A DNA stretch of 11,385 nucleotides, taken from the NCBI GenBank assembly GCA_903824455.1, contig CAIJWY010000094.1:1-11385 (forward strand), read 5' to 3'. Position numbers and translations under genes: made by a program. The notes under the pieces were generated by a model. That model had not been told where the DNA came from and ran no database searches. It worked only from the letters and a program-made list of their open reading frames with translations. Shown here piece by piece: positions 5,395 through 11,385 of the stretch (positions are counted from its first letter, which is position 1; each line of letters begins with the position of its first letter). Origin of the DNA: an uncultured Micrococcales bacterium (GTDB taxonomy: Bacteria > Actinomycetota > Actinomycetes > Actinomycetales > Microbacteriaceae).

Positions 5395-5770
5395 CTAGAT
5401 CATCGGCCACTCGACGCAAAATGGTTGCGATACGACGTGCCTTTTCCGGCTCTGGGCGGCGACCATTCTTGAATGATGGGCCGAGGCCGTCGAGCAGACG
5501 AATCAAATCTTGAACCACCGCGGCAAGGTCATCGACGTTGCGACGGTTTGCCTGTACTAGGGAAACTGGCGCTTCTAGAACGCGAACGGTCATAGCCTGA
5601 GCGCCGCGATTGGAATCGACCACGCTGAACTCCACACGAGATCCCGGCTTTACGCTGGTCATTCCGTCGGGTAGCGCCGAAGCGTGCAGGTAAACCTCGG
5701 CACCTTCGTCTGACGCAATAAACCCGAAACCTTTGGCGTCATCAAAAAACTTCACTTTGCCGGTTGGCAT
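5387..5770 (-). CDS. cspB: Cold-shock domain protein with long C-terminal extension (CspB-like)
   Basis: Residues 1-66 form a cold-shock domain (an OB-fold binding single-stranded RNA and DNA), with RNP1 KGFGFI at 13-18 and RNP2 VYLHA at 26-30. Residues 67-127 are an extension rich in Arg, Leu and Asp, with predicted helices (VDDLAAVVQDLIRLLDGL and EKARRIATILRRVADDL). At 127 residues it is nearly double a typical Csp. This matches the long actinobacterial form (mycobacterial CspB is about 135 residues). It probably acts as an RNA chaperone. The ATG start has GGAGG 6 nt upstream. It is the first gene of a two-gene unit with DUF3027 and diverges from the small membrane protein gene at 5834. Confidence 0.9.
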   Translation of the reverse strand: MPTGKVKFFDDAKGFGFIASDEGAEVYLHASALPDGMTSVKPGSRVEFSVVDSNRGAQAMTVRVLEAPVSLVQANRRNVDDLAAVVQDLIRLLDGLGPSFKNGRRPEPEKARRIATILRRVADDLDD

Positions 5771-5797
5771 TTGAAACCTCCATGTTGTTGAAACTCC

Positions 5798-5803
5798 ATT
5801 TTA
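5798..5803 (-). promoter_or_regulatory. Candidate -10 element of cspB
   Basis: TAAAAT on the minus strand would start transcription near 5791, leaving a leader of about 20 nt with GGAGG. It overlaps the presumed -35 (TTTACC, 5800-5805) of the divergent gene. The leader is too short for the long cold-shock 5' UTR seen in E. coli cspA. Confidence 0.4.
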
Positions 5804-5827
5804 CCGACCCGTCAAGGAAGGTATCCT
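5800..5827 (+). promoter_or_regulatory. Putative promoter of the membrane protein-XPB operon, leaderless
   Basis: A -35-like TTTACC (5800-5805), a 16-nt spacer and a -10 TATCCT (5822-5827) stand before AAAAGG and the ATG at 5834. The -10 ends 6 nt before the start codon, so +1 would coincide with the A of ATG. AAGG next to the start is too close to serve as a ribosome binding site, consistent with a leaderless mRNA. Confidence 0.5.
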
Positions 5828-5833
5828 AAAAGG

Positions 5834-6076
5834 ATGGCAAACTCTTCAGAAGGTCGCTCCAGACTTGAAAACACCATCGCTTACACAATCGCAGGTTTGA
5901 TTGGTTTATCGATTCTCTCGATCATCTCAATCATGGTGATGACTGTCTTTTTCCCCGGCTCGCCAAGCATTCCTCTGCTGGTTCAATTCCCCTGGTTGGC
6001 ACTCCCCACGTCGGCTCTGCTAATCATTGTTTTGCTAGTGATTCAAATTCGCTCCAAGGGTAAAGCCGGCAAGTAA
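5834..6076 (+). CDS. Small two-pass membrane protein, function unknown
   Basis: This 80-residue protein has a hydrophilic N-terminus (MANSSEGRSRLEN) and two hydrophobic segments: about 15-40 (YTIAGLIGLSILSIISIM onward) and about 50-71 (LALPTSALLIIVLLVIQI). It ends in a basic tail (RSKGKAGK). Similar short proteins in Microbacteriaceae are sometimes labelled multidrug ABC transporter ATPase, but nothing ATPase-like is present here, so that label should not be carried over. Its stop is 2 nt before the GTG of the XPB-partner gene, suggesting one transcript. The membrane topology implies both ends are cytoplasmic. Confidence 0.75.
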   Translation: MANSSEGRSRLENTIAYTIAGLIGLSILSIISIMVMTVFFPGSPSIPLLVQFPWLALPTSALLIIVLLVIQIRSKGKAGK

Positions 6077-6078
6077 CC

Positions 6079-7824
6079 GTGAGTGAGCTGAGGCACCTAG
6101 TCGAAGCGCTGCGCGGGCTATCAGATGCTGCGCTTCGCTCGCTGGTTGCAACCAGACTGATATCGGTAAGTACCGTTGAAGACTTTTATGCACTTGCCGA
6201 GTCACTAAACCACCCAAAGAGTTTCGCAGCACAAATCGGTTCCCTTAGCAAAAAGCAGCTCGATACAATTTCGCAAATCTCGAGGGACGAAAAAGTTTCT
6301 GCGGCGAATGCCGCTGGCTTGTTGGAGATGCAACTGATTTATCGAGTGGATTCCGGCTTCAAGGTATTCGAGAATTTGCTAGATCAGTTGAAGCAGCATA
6401 AAACTTTCACTCGTGCCCTCACGGTAATCAACCTCGATGAGGTGCATGCGAATCAGTCGGAAATCGACCGAGACGCCGGGCTGGTGGCTTTTGAAACAAT
6501 GCAGGCTCTGACCGAGATAATTTTTGATTTGGAAAAACACCTGATTCGCGAAGTTGGAAAATCCGGCGTGGGCTTGCCGGATGTTAAGCGGTTGGGTGCC
6601 GCTCTGGCTAAACCGAATGATTTCGCCAAGCGAATGTTTAGCCTGGCCAGTCGACTGGGCCTTATGACTATAGAAAACTCAAGGCACCGCCTGACCCCGC
6701 CGGCAGTGCAATGGTTGAGCATGGACCAGCAGGAACGAATCTCGCTACTAGTTGAAAACTTCAAGGCATTGCTCGGCAGCGAACTGTGTTCCAACCTAAA
6801 CGGGTTGACCCCCGGATCTTCTTTGAAGAACTGGCTCACCGCACATTTTCCACTGGCCGAGAATACTTCGAGTTCGCGCATCGGGCAGATTTTGGATTTC
6901 GCCGAGAGTTTCGGGCTAACATTTGACCATTTCACCACCTCGTGGTTCACCGATGCACTGGCTAACCGCAAGGCGCTTGCTTCGCACCTTCAGAAACACC
7001 TGCCAACGGTTCAGAAGAGAATTATCCTGCAGGCCGACCTCAGCATCATTGCTCCCGGCCCGTTACCAACAAAGCTTGAAGTTAGTCTTCGACGATTCGC
7101 CAGCACCGAAACCATCAGTTTGGCCTCGACCTACCGATTGAGCGCTCTAAGCATTTGCCACGGTCTTGAAACCGGTTTGAAAATTGACGAAATACGCGAC
7201 TTCCTAAAAACGACCTCGGCGGCCAAGTTACCTCAACCGGTGGAATACCTCTTGAATGAGGTAACCGCGCGCTTTGGAAGACTCGTAGTTACCGAGGTTG
7301 CCGACAACACTGAACGCAGCCTGATCACATCGCCAGACAACTTGTTGCTCACCGAAATTGGAAATGACCCTAGATTGCGCGCATTCTCGCTCTCGCGACC
7401 TTCTCCAGAGCAGCTCACCTGTCGTTTTGAATCGTCGGTGGTTTACTTCGGATTGCGCGAGTGCGGCTACTTGGCGATCCGTCGCGATCAGAGCGGTGCC
7501 GTAATTTCTCCGGTCGAAGCAGCGGAAGCCGTGGCTGGTAAAACTGCGGCAAGCTCCCTTGATTCTGATCTGGCACGAATTAGAGCAGCCGACGCGGCAA
7601 TGTCCGCCGGAGGCAATGATGAAGCAATCACCCGCCAAGTGCAGTTGGCTATCCGAAACAAAGCGCGCCTGCTGATCACGGCGACTATCGCCGACGGTTC
7701 ATCCGCGACCTTTGATTTGATGCCGAACGGAATCGCCAACGGACGGCTTCGTGGTCTTGATCGGAAAGCCCAGATCGAACGAACTTTGCCACTTTCCACT
7801 ATTACTGCCATTACCCTCGCATAG
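6079..7824 (+). CDS. XPB-partner protein with helicase-associated (Helicase_C_3-like) domain
   Basis: This 581-residue protein has the layout of the actinobacterial family encoded next to XPB-type helicases (as the gene beside ercc3 in mycobacteria). The conserved block at about 314-400, ILQADLSIIAPGPLPTKLEV to LPQPVEYLLNEVTARFG, resembles the Helicase_C_3 (XPB/Ssl2-associated) domain. A second conserved stretch at about 420-470 (PDNLLLTEIGNDPRLRAF) follows. No Walker A, DExH or other ATPase motif is present, so it is not a helicase by itself. The N-terminal 300 residues look helical and may hold winged-helix units. It is shorter than the mycobacterial homologue as I remember it (about 750 residues). 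The start is GTG with no good Shine-Dalgarno, probably coupled to the gene ending 2 nt upstream. A role as loader or DNA-binding partner of the helicase is inference. Confidence 0.82.
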   Translation: MSELRHLVEALRGLSDAALRSLVATRLISVSTVEDFYALAESLNHPKSFAAQIGSLSKKQLDTISQISRDEKVSAANAAGLLEMQLIYRVDSGFKVFENLLDQLKQHKTFTRALTVINLDEVHANQSEIDRDAGLVAFETMQALTEIIFDLEKHLIREVGKSGVGLPDVKRLGAALAKPNDFAKRMFSLASRLGLMTIENSRHRLTPPAVQWLSMDQQERISLLVENFKALLGSELCSNLNGLTPGSSLKNWLTAHFPLAENTSSSRIGQILDFAESFGLTFDHFTTSWFTDALANRKALASHLQKHLPTVQKRIILQADLSIIAPGPLPTKLEVSLRRFASTETISLASTYRLSALSICHGLETGLKIDEIRDFLKTTSAAKLPQPVEYLLNEVTARFGRLVVTEVADNTERSLITSPDNLLLTEIGNDPRLRAFSLSRPSPEQLTCRFESSVVYFGLRECGYLAIRRDQSGAVISPVEAAEAVAGKTAASSLDSDLARIRAADAAMSAGGNDEAITRQVQLAIRNKARLLITATIADGSSATFDLMPNGIANGRLRGLDRKAQIERTLPLSTITAITLA

Positions 7825-7827
7825 GCT
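7822..7827 (+). promoter_or_regulatory. Possible internal leaderless -10 element of the XPB gene
   Basis: TAGGCT begins with the TAG stop codon of the upstream gene and ends 6 nt (TTAAGG) before the XPB ATG. The geometry is the same as at 5822. AAGG next to the ATG is too close to act as a ribosome binding site. No clear -35 is visible. Confidence 0.3.
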
Positions 7828-7833
7828 TTAAGG

Positions 7834-9468
7834 ATGACTTTAGGGCCGCTGATTGTTCAGAGCGATAAAACTGCTCTGCTCGAAGTTGACCACCCGCAGG
7901 CCGGAGATGCCCGACACGATTTGGCAATCTTCGCCGAACTGGAGCGAGCTCCAGAACACATTCACACTTATCGAATCACTAGGCTTGGCCTTTGGAACGC
8001 CCGAGCCGCTGGGCATGATTCTTCGTTTGTTCTCGAAGTGCTAGACAAGTACGCCAAATTTGCGATCCCTACGTCGGTTAGAAACGACATCATCGACACC
8101 ATGTCTCGTTACGGCCGCCTGACCATCGAACGAGGTGAAGACGGCCAACTGCTGTTGCATTCGATTGATCGCGCGGTTCTGCTAGAAGCTTCGAAGCAGT
8201 CAAAGATTTCAGCTCTTCTCGACGGACCGGTGGGAAACGAAGCCTTCGCCATTGCCCCTTGGGCGCGAGGCCAGGTGAAACAAGAACTTCTGAAACTTGG
8301 TTGGCCGGCCGAAGACTTGGCAGGATATGCACCTGGTACGCCACACGCCATGACTCTAAATGAGACTGGCTGGAACATCCGCGATTACCAGACCAAAGCG
8401 ATTGAAAAGTTTTGGGAGGGTGGCTCCGGAGTTGTTGTGCTCCCCTGTGGCGCTGGTAAAACCATAGTTGGGGCAGGCGCCATGTGCGTTGCCAAAACCA
8501 ACACCCTAATTTTGGTTACCAACACGGTTTCCGCTCGCCAATGGAAGCAGGAGTTGCTAAAACGCACCAGCCTCACCGAGGACGAAATTGGTGAGTATTC
8601 GGGTTCGGTAAAAGAGGTCAAACCGGTAACCATCGCGACTTACCAAATTCTCACAACAAAAAATAAAGGTGAGTTTGCTCACCTGGCTTTGCTAAACGCA
8701 AAGGATTGGGGACTCATCATCTACGATGAAGTCCACCTGCTCCCGGCACCAATTTTCAAGATGACCGCCGACCTTCAGGCTCGTCGTCGTTTGGGCCTCA
8801 CGGCAACTTTGGTGCGCGAGGACGGCAAGGAAGGCGAGGTGTTCTCGCTGATCGGGCCAAAGCGTTTTGATGCCCCCTGGAAAGATATTGAATCGCAGGG
8901 TTACATCGCTCCGGCAGCCTGTTTCGAAGTTCGAGTTGATTTGCCCGATGAGGTTCGCCTCGACTATGCCATCGCCAACCAAGACGAGCGCTACCGACTA
9001 GCGGCAACCGCTACGGTAAAAATCGATGTGATTCGTCGACTTCTAAAGAAGCATGAAGGGGAACCGGCTCTCGTCATTGGTCAGTATTTGGAGCAGCTCC
9101 ATGATGTAGCGGCTGCCCTTGGCGTTCCACTGATCACCGGGCAAACCCCGATTGAAGAACGCGAGCGCCTGTTCCAAGCTTTCCGAGACGGAACCGAAAA
9201 GACCTTGGTGGTTTCCAAGGTTGCCAACTTTTCGATTGACCTACCGGAGGCTTCGGTTGCGATTCAGATTTCCGGTTCGTTCGGTTCCAGGCAAGAAGAG
9301 GCTCAACGTCTCGGTCGTCTGCTTCGGCCTAAAGCTGATGGTCGTTCGGCCAGCTTCTACACTTTGATTGCCAGAGACACCGTGGATCAGGATTTCGCTC
9401 AGAATCGTCAACGTTTCTTAGCCGAGCAGGGTTACTCCTACGAGATTCTTGACGCTCACTCAATCTGA
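7834..9468 (+). CDS. XPB/ERCC3-type DNA repair helicase
   Basis: This 544-residue SF2 3'-5' DNA helicase is of the bacterial XPB type. An N-terminal damage-recognition-like region (1-180, opening GPLIVQSDKTALLEVDHP) precedes helicase domain 1. Motif Q lies in NIRDYQTKAI (181-190), Walker A is PCGAGKT (204-210, Lys209), the DEVH box is 298-301, and motif III is GLTAT (321-325). The XPB-specific RED triad follows at 328-330. Domain 2 ends with motif VI, QEEAQRLGRLLR (about 487-498). Length and motifs are complete. It would unwind DNA or translocate during repair, with its upstream partner protein; in bacteria the pathway, and overlap with UvrD/Mfd, is not settled. The start lies 9 nt after the upstream stop and lacks a well-spaced Shine-Dalgarno. 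Confidence 0.95.
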   Translation: MTLGPLIVQSDKTALLEVDHPQAGDARHDLAIFAELERAPEHIHTYRITRLGLWNARAAGHDSSFVLEVLDKYAKFAIPTSVRNDIIDTMSRYGRLTIERGEDGQLLLHSIDRAVLLEASKQSKISALLDGPVGNEAFAIAPWARGQVKQELLKLGWPAEDLAGYAPGTPHAMTLNETGWNIRDYQTKAIEKFWEGGSGVVVLPCGAGKTIVGAGAMCVAKTNTLILVTNTVSARQWKQELLKRTSLTEDEIGEYSGSVKEVKPVTIATYQILTTKNKGEFAHLALLNAKDWGLIIYDEVHLLPAPIFKMTADLQARRRLGLTATLVREDGKEGEVFSLIGPKRFDAPWKDIESQGYIAPAACFEVRVDLPDEVRLDYAIANQDERYRLAATATVKIDVIRRLLKKHEGEPALVIGQYLEQLHDVAAALGVPLITGQTPIEERERLFQAFRDGTEKTLVVSKVANFSIDLPEASVAIQISGSFGSRQEEAQRLGRLLRPKADGRSASFYTLIARDTVDQDFAQNRQRFLAEQGYSYEILDAHSI

Positions 9469-9503
9469 GACACACATAAACCACCCAAGCAACGTTCAGC
9501 ATT

Positions 9504-9533
9504 CTCACAGGTTCTGGGAGCAAACTCACAGGT
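9504..9533 (+). repeat. Direct repeats CTCACAGGT, possible response-regulator operator
   Basis: CTCACAGGT occurs at 9504-9512 and 9525-9533, exactly 21 bp apart, the second copy ending at the ATG of the response regulator gene. A weaker copy sharing CAG (GTTCAGC, 9494-9500) stands 11 bp upstream of the first. Spacing of 11 and 21 bp is one and two helical turns, as expected for tandem binding of an OmpR/PhoB-family dimer. TCACAG also resembles the half-site of mycobacterial PhoP. The 65-bp gap holds no other clear promoter. Confidence 0.45.
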
Positions 9534-10229
9534 ATGGAACCAATCAAGATCCTCGTGGTAGATGATGAACCAAACATTCGCGACCTGCTTGCCAGCGGTC
9601 TGCGATTCGCCGGATTCTCGGTGCTTGCAGTTGGCAACGGAAATGACGCCGTTACCGCCGCTGAAAAGGGAAACCCAGACCTAATCCTGCTCGACGTAAT
9701 GCTCCCAGACATGAGTGGATTTTCAGTAACCAAAAAATTGCGCTCAATGAACATTCTTGCGCCAGTGCTATTTCTCACCGCTCGCGACGAGATTGAAGAC
9801 AAGATCACCGGCCTAACCGTTGGTGGTGATGACTACATGACCAAGCCATTTAGCATCGACGAAATCATCGCGCGCATCAATGCGATCCTGCGCCGCACCA
9901 AACAGGCGTCCGTTGAAAAGAGCGTCATCGAAGTTGGCGAGGTGCGGATCGATGAAGACGCCCATGACGTGTTCGTGAACGGAGAGTCGGTTGAACTTTC
10001 CCCAACCGAATACAAGTTGTTGCGATACCTGATGGAGAACGCCAACCGAGTTCTTTCAAAGGCTCAAATCCTCGACCACGTGTGGGAGTATGACTTCAAC
10101 GGTGAAATGGGAATCGTCGAATCATATATTTCCTACCTTCGAAAGAAGCTAGACCCACTAACCAACGAACCGGTTCTGCTCACGAAGCGTGGGCACGGCT
10201 ACATGTTTAAGTCACTCAAGAAGAAATAG
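9534..10229 (+). CDS. OmpR/PhoB-family two-component response regulator
   Basis: This 231-residue regulator has a receiver domain at about 3-118: acidic pair Asp10/Asp11, phosphorylated Asp54 in LLDVMLPDM, Thr82 in LTARD and Lys104 in MTKPF. A winged-helix effector domain follows at about 128-228, with the expected SPTEYKLLRYLMENANRVLSKAQIL, recognition helix around VESYISYLRKKLD and the wing motif RGHGYMF. All phosphorylation residues are present. It is closest in feel to the actinobacterial TrcR/TcrX/CseB group, but I cannot assign orthology. It is followed after 4 nt by its sensor kinase. Repeats directly upstream suggest autoregulation. No well-placed Shine-Dalgarno is seen (GGGAG is about 13 nt away), and a CAAACT element 7 nt before the ATG could allow leaderless initiation. 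Confidence 0.95.
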   Translation: MEPIKILVVDDEPNIRDLLASGLRFAGFSVLAVGNGNDAVTAAEKGNPDLILLDVMLPDMSGFSVTKKLRSMNILAPVLFLTARDEIEDKITGLTVGGDDYMTKPFSIDEIIARINAILRRTKQASVEKSVIEVGEVRIDEDAHDVFVNGESVELSPTEYKLLRYLMENANRVLSKAQILDHVWEYDFNGEMGIVESYISYLRKKLDPLTNEPVLLTKRGHGYMFKSLKKK

Positions 10230-10233
10230 TTTT

Positions 10234-11385
10234 ATGAACGCGAAACTCGCACTGGGTTGGAGCCAGGTTTCCCTGCGCGCCAAACTAACCGCACTGTCGG
10301 TGGCCATAATCGGGGTTTTGCTAATTATTTCTAGCCTCGGAACGGTAGCGCTGCTGCGCACCTATCTGCAGGCAAATGTCGATAACGTTCTAAACCAAAC
10401 AGCCCAAACCATGCGGTTGGAAGACCCTGCCCTCATTCAGGCCAGATTCGCTGCCAAACAAATCGACTTACCCGCTCTACCAACCGACTACTACATGGCC
10501 TATCTCGGCCCAGATGGCTCATTCCTACTTAGCATTTCGCAGTCGACCAATCCGAAAGCTCCGGTGCCAAACCTGAGCACTATGAGCATCGCTTCGGTTC
10601 GGCTAACCCACGGAGTTCCGTTTGAAATCGATAACCGCGGAAGACCGGTCATCGATCTCAACGAAGGAAAAGGTTGGCGCATTCTGGCCGTTCCCCTCTC
10701 CTCGAGTCCAGGCTCCTTTGTAATTGCCTTACCCGTGGATAACAACAACGCACTGATCATCCAGTATCGAAACATCGGAGCTCTTTTCGGGTCTCTGCTT
10801 CTGCTGCTTAGCGCTTTAGCAATCTGGCTCACCATTTCTTCGGCACTTCGACCTCTGAAAGAAGTGGAACGCACCGCAGAAGCGGTTGCGGCTGGAGATT
10901 TTGGTCGTCGCTTAATGGAGCCGCATTCGAAAACCGAAGTTGGGCGCATCAACTCCGCTTTGAACATCATGTTGGGCAGTATCGAAACCGCCATGAACTC
11001 GAGAGGCAAAGCGCTCGAGCAAATGCGTCGATTCGTTTCAGACGCCTCTCACGAACTTCGAACTCCGCTGGCATCGGTGCGAGGCTATGCCGAGCTTTAC
11101 CGCATGGGGGCTCTCAAGGAAAAACAGGCTCTAGACGACGCGATGAACAGAATCGAATCGGAGGCACTCCGCATGGGCGGATTAGTCGACAATCTTTTGA
11201 CTCTGGCCCGCCTCGATGAAGCCACCGATTTGGCGCTGGTAGAAACCGACTTAGTTCCCATTGCACTAGAAGCCGCCAAAGACGCTTCAGTTGCCGAACA
11301 CAAGAGAACCATCTTGGTCACCGATTTTGCTGGCGAAAAAATAGGTTCAAGCTATCGGGTGAAGGCAAAGGTCGACGCCATGGCA
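10234..11385 (+). CDS. Sensor histidine kinase with HAMP domain, C-terminus beyond the window
   Basis: The frame is open for 384 codons to the window edge, starting at an ATG 4 nt after the response regulator stop. Residues about 17-42 are a first membrane segment and about 181-203 a second (GALFGSLLLLLSALAIWLTI). Between them lies an extracytoplasmic sensor region of about 135 residues with no domain I recognise. HAMP covers about 201-255 (ALRPLKEVERTAEAVAAGDF onward). HisKA follows at about 262-325, with phospho-accepting His273 in SDASHELRTPLASV. The HATPase_c domain with its N, G1 and G2 boxes must lie past 11385. It should phosphorylate the adjacent regulator; its signal cannot be read from sequence. 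No strong Shine-Dalgarno is present, so translation is probably coupled. Confidence 0.93.
   Translation, partial: MNAKLALGWSQVSLRAKLTALSVAIIGVLLIISSLGTVALLRTYLQANVDNVLNQTAQTMRLEDPALIQARFAAKQIDLPALPTDYYMAYLGPDGSFLLSISQSTNPKAPVPNLSTMSIASVRLTHGVPFEIDNRGRPVIDLNEGKGWRILAVPLSSSPGSFVIALPVDNNNALIIQYRNIGALFGSLLLLLSALAIWLTISSALRPLKEVERTAEAVAAGDFGRRLMEPHSKTEVGRINSALNIMLGSIETAMNSRGKALEQMRRFVSDASHELRTPLASVRGYAELYRMGALKEKQALDDAMNRIESEALRMGGLVDNLLTLARLDEATDLALVETDLVPIALEAAKDASVAEHKRTILVTDFAGEKIGSSYRVKAKVDAMA

Noticed and set aside
5834..6076. Multidrug ABC transporter ATPase label
   Set aside because: The 80-residue protein is nearly all membrane segments and has no Walker or signature motif.
1..11385. CRISPR array, insertion sequence, prophage or defence island
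   Set aside because: No regularly spaced repeats, transposase, integrase or terminal inverted repeats were found; the single HNH gene has no methylase or toxin partner nearby.

Overview
The window looks like the chromosome of a small-genome actinobacterium, most likely a Microbacteriaceae (the freshwater Luna/Rhodoluna/Aquiluna group would fit). This is inferred from four things: moderate GC (about half, low for an actinobacterium); an IdeR-type DtxR repressor with every metal ligand at the classical residue number; a long-tailed actinobacterial cold-shock protein; and the gene set serC, DUF2530, DUF3027, cspB and XPB helicase, which also cluster loosely in mycobacteria. No phage, insertion sequence, CRISPR array or plasmid feature was seen. 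Coding density is very high and no stretch over 300 bases lacks a gene.

Layout. 1-1089 (-): the N-terminal part of a large DUF4011-like superfamily I helicase. It carries a one-base frameshift near 191-200, lacks the Walker A lysine, and runs off the left edge. 1135-1206 (+): tRNA-Arg(CCU), which abuts the stop codon of a convergent HNH nuclease gene (1207-1710, -). Upstream of the HNH gene lie a 16-codon leader ORF and a strong intrinsic terminator whose T-tract ends 3 nt before the HNH ribosome binding site; this looks like an attenuator. 1890-2786 (-): secreted or anchored NlpC/P60 cell-wall hydrolase. 2880-3572 (-): IdeR/DtxR iron repressor. 3617-4732 (+): serC, overlapping by 1 nt a small DUF2530 membrane protein (4732-4962), whose end overlaps the convergent DUF3027 gene (4837-5394, -) by 126 bp. 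DUF3027 is translationally coupled to cspB (5387-5770, -). From a divergent promoter region run a small membrane protein (5834-6076), the XPB-partner protein (6079-7824) and the XPB DNA helicase (7834-9468), all +. 9534-10229 and 10234-end (+): OmpR-type response regulator and its HAMP/HisKA sensor kinase, the latter cut by the window edge.

How it works together. The core is housekeeping: serine synthesis, iron-dependent regulation, cell-wall remodelling, RNA chaperoning, nucleotide-excision-type helicase activity and a two-component system. The less ordinary features are regulatory or architectural: the putative attenuator before the HNH gene, the antisense overlap of two conserved genes, compact divergent promoters with overlapping core elements, a recurring leaderless start geometry (-10 element, 6 nt, start codon), and 21-bp-spaced direct repeats in front of the response regulator.

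I do not see a clearly new multi-gene system. The best candidates for undescribed biology are the HNH leader/attenuator and the DUF2530/DUF3027 overlap.
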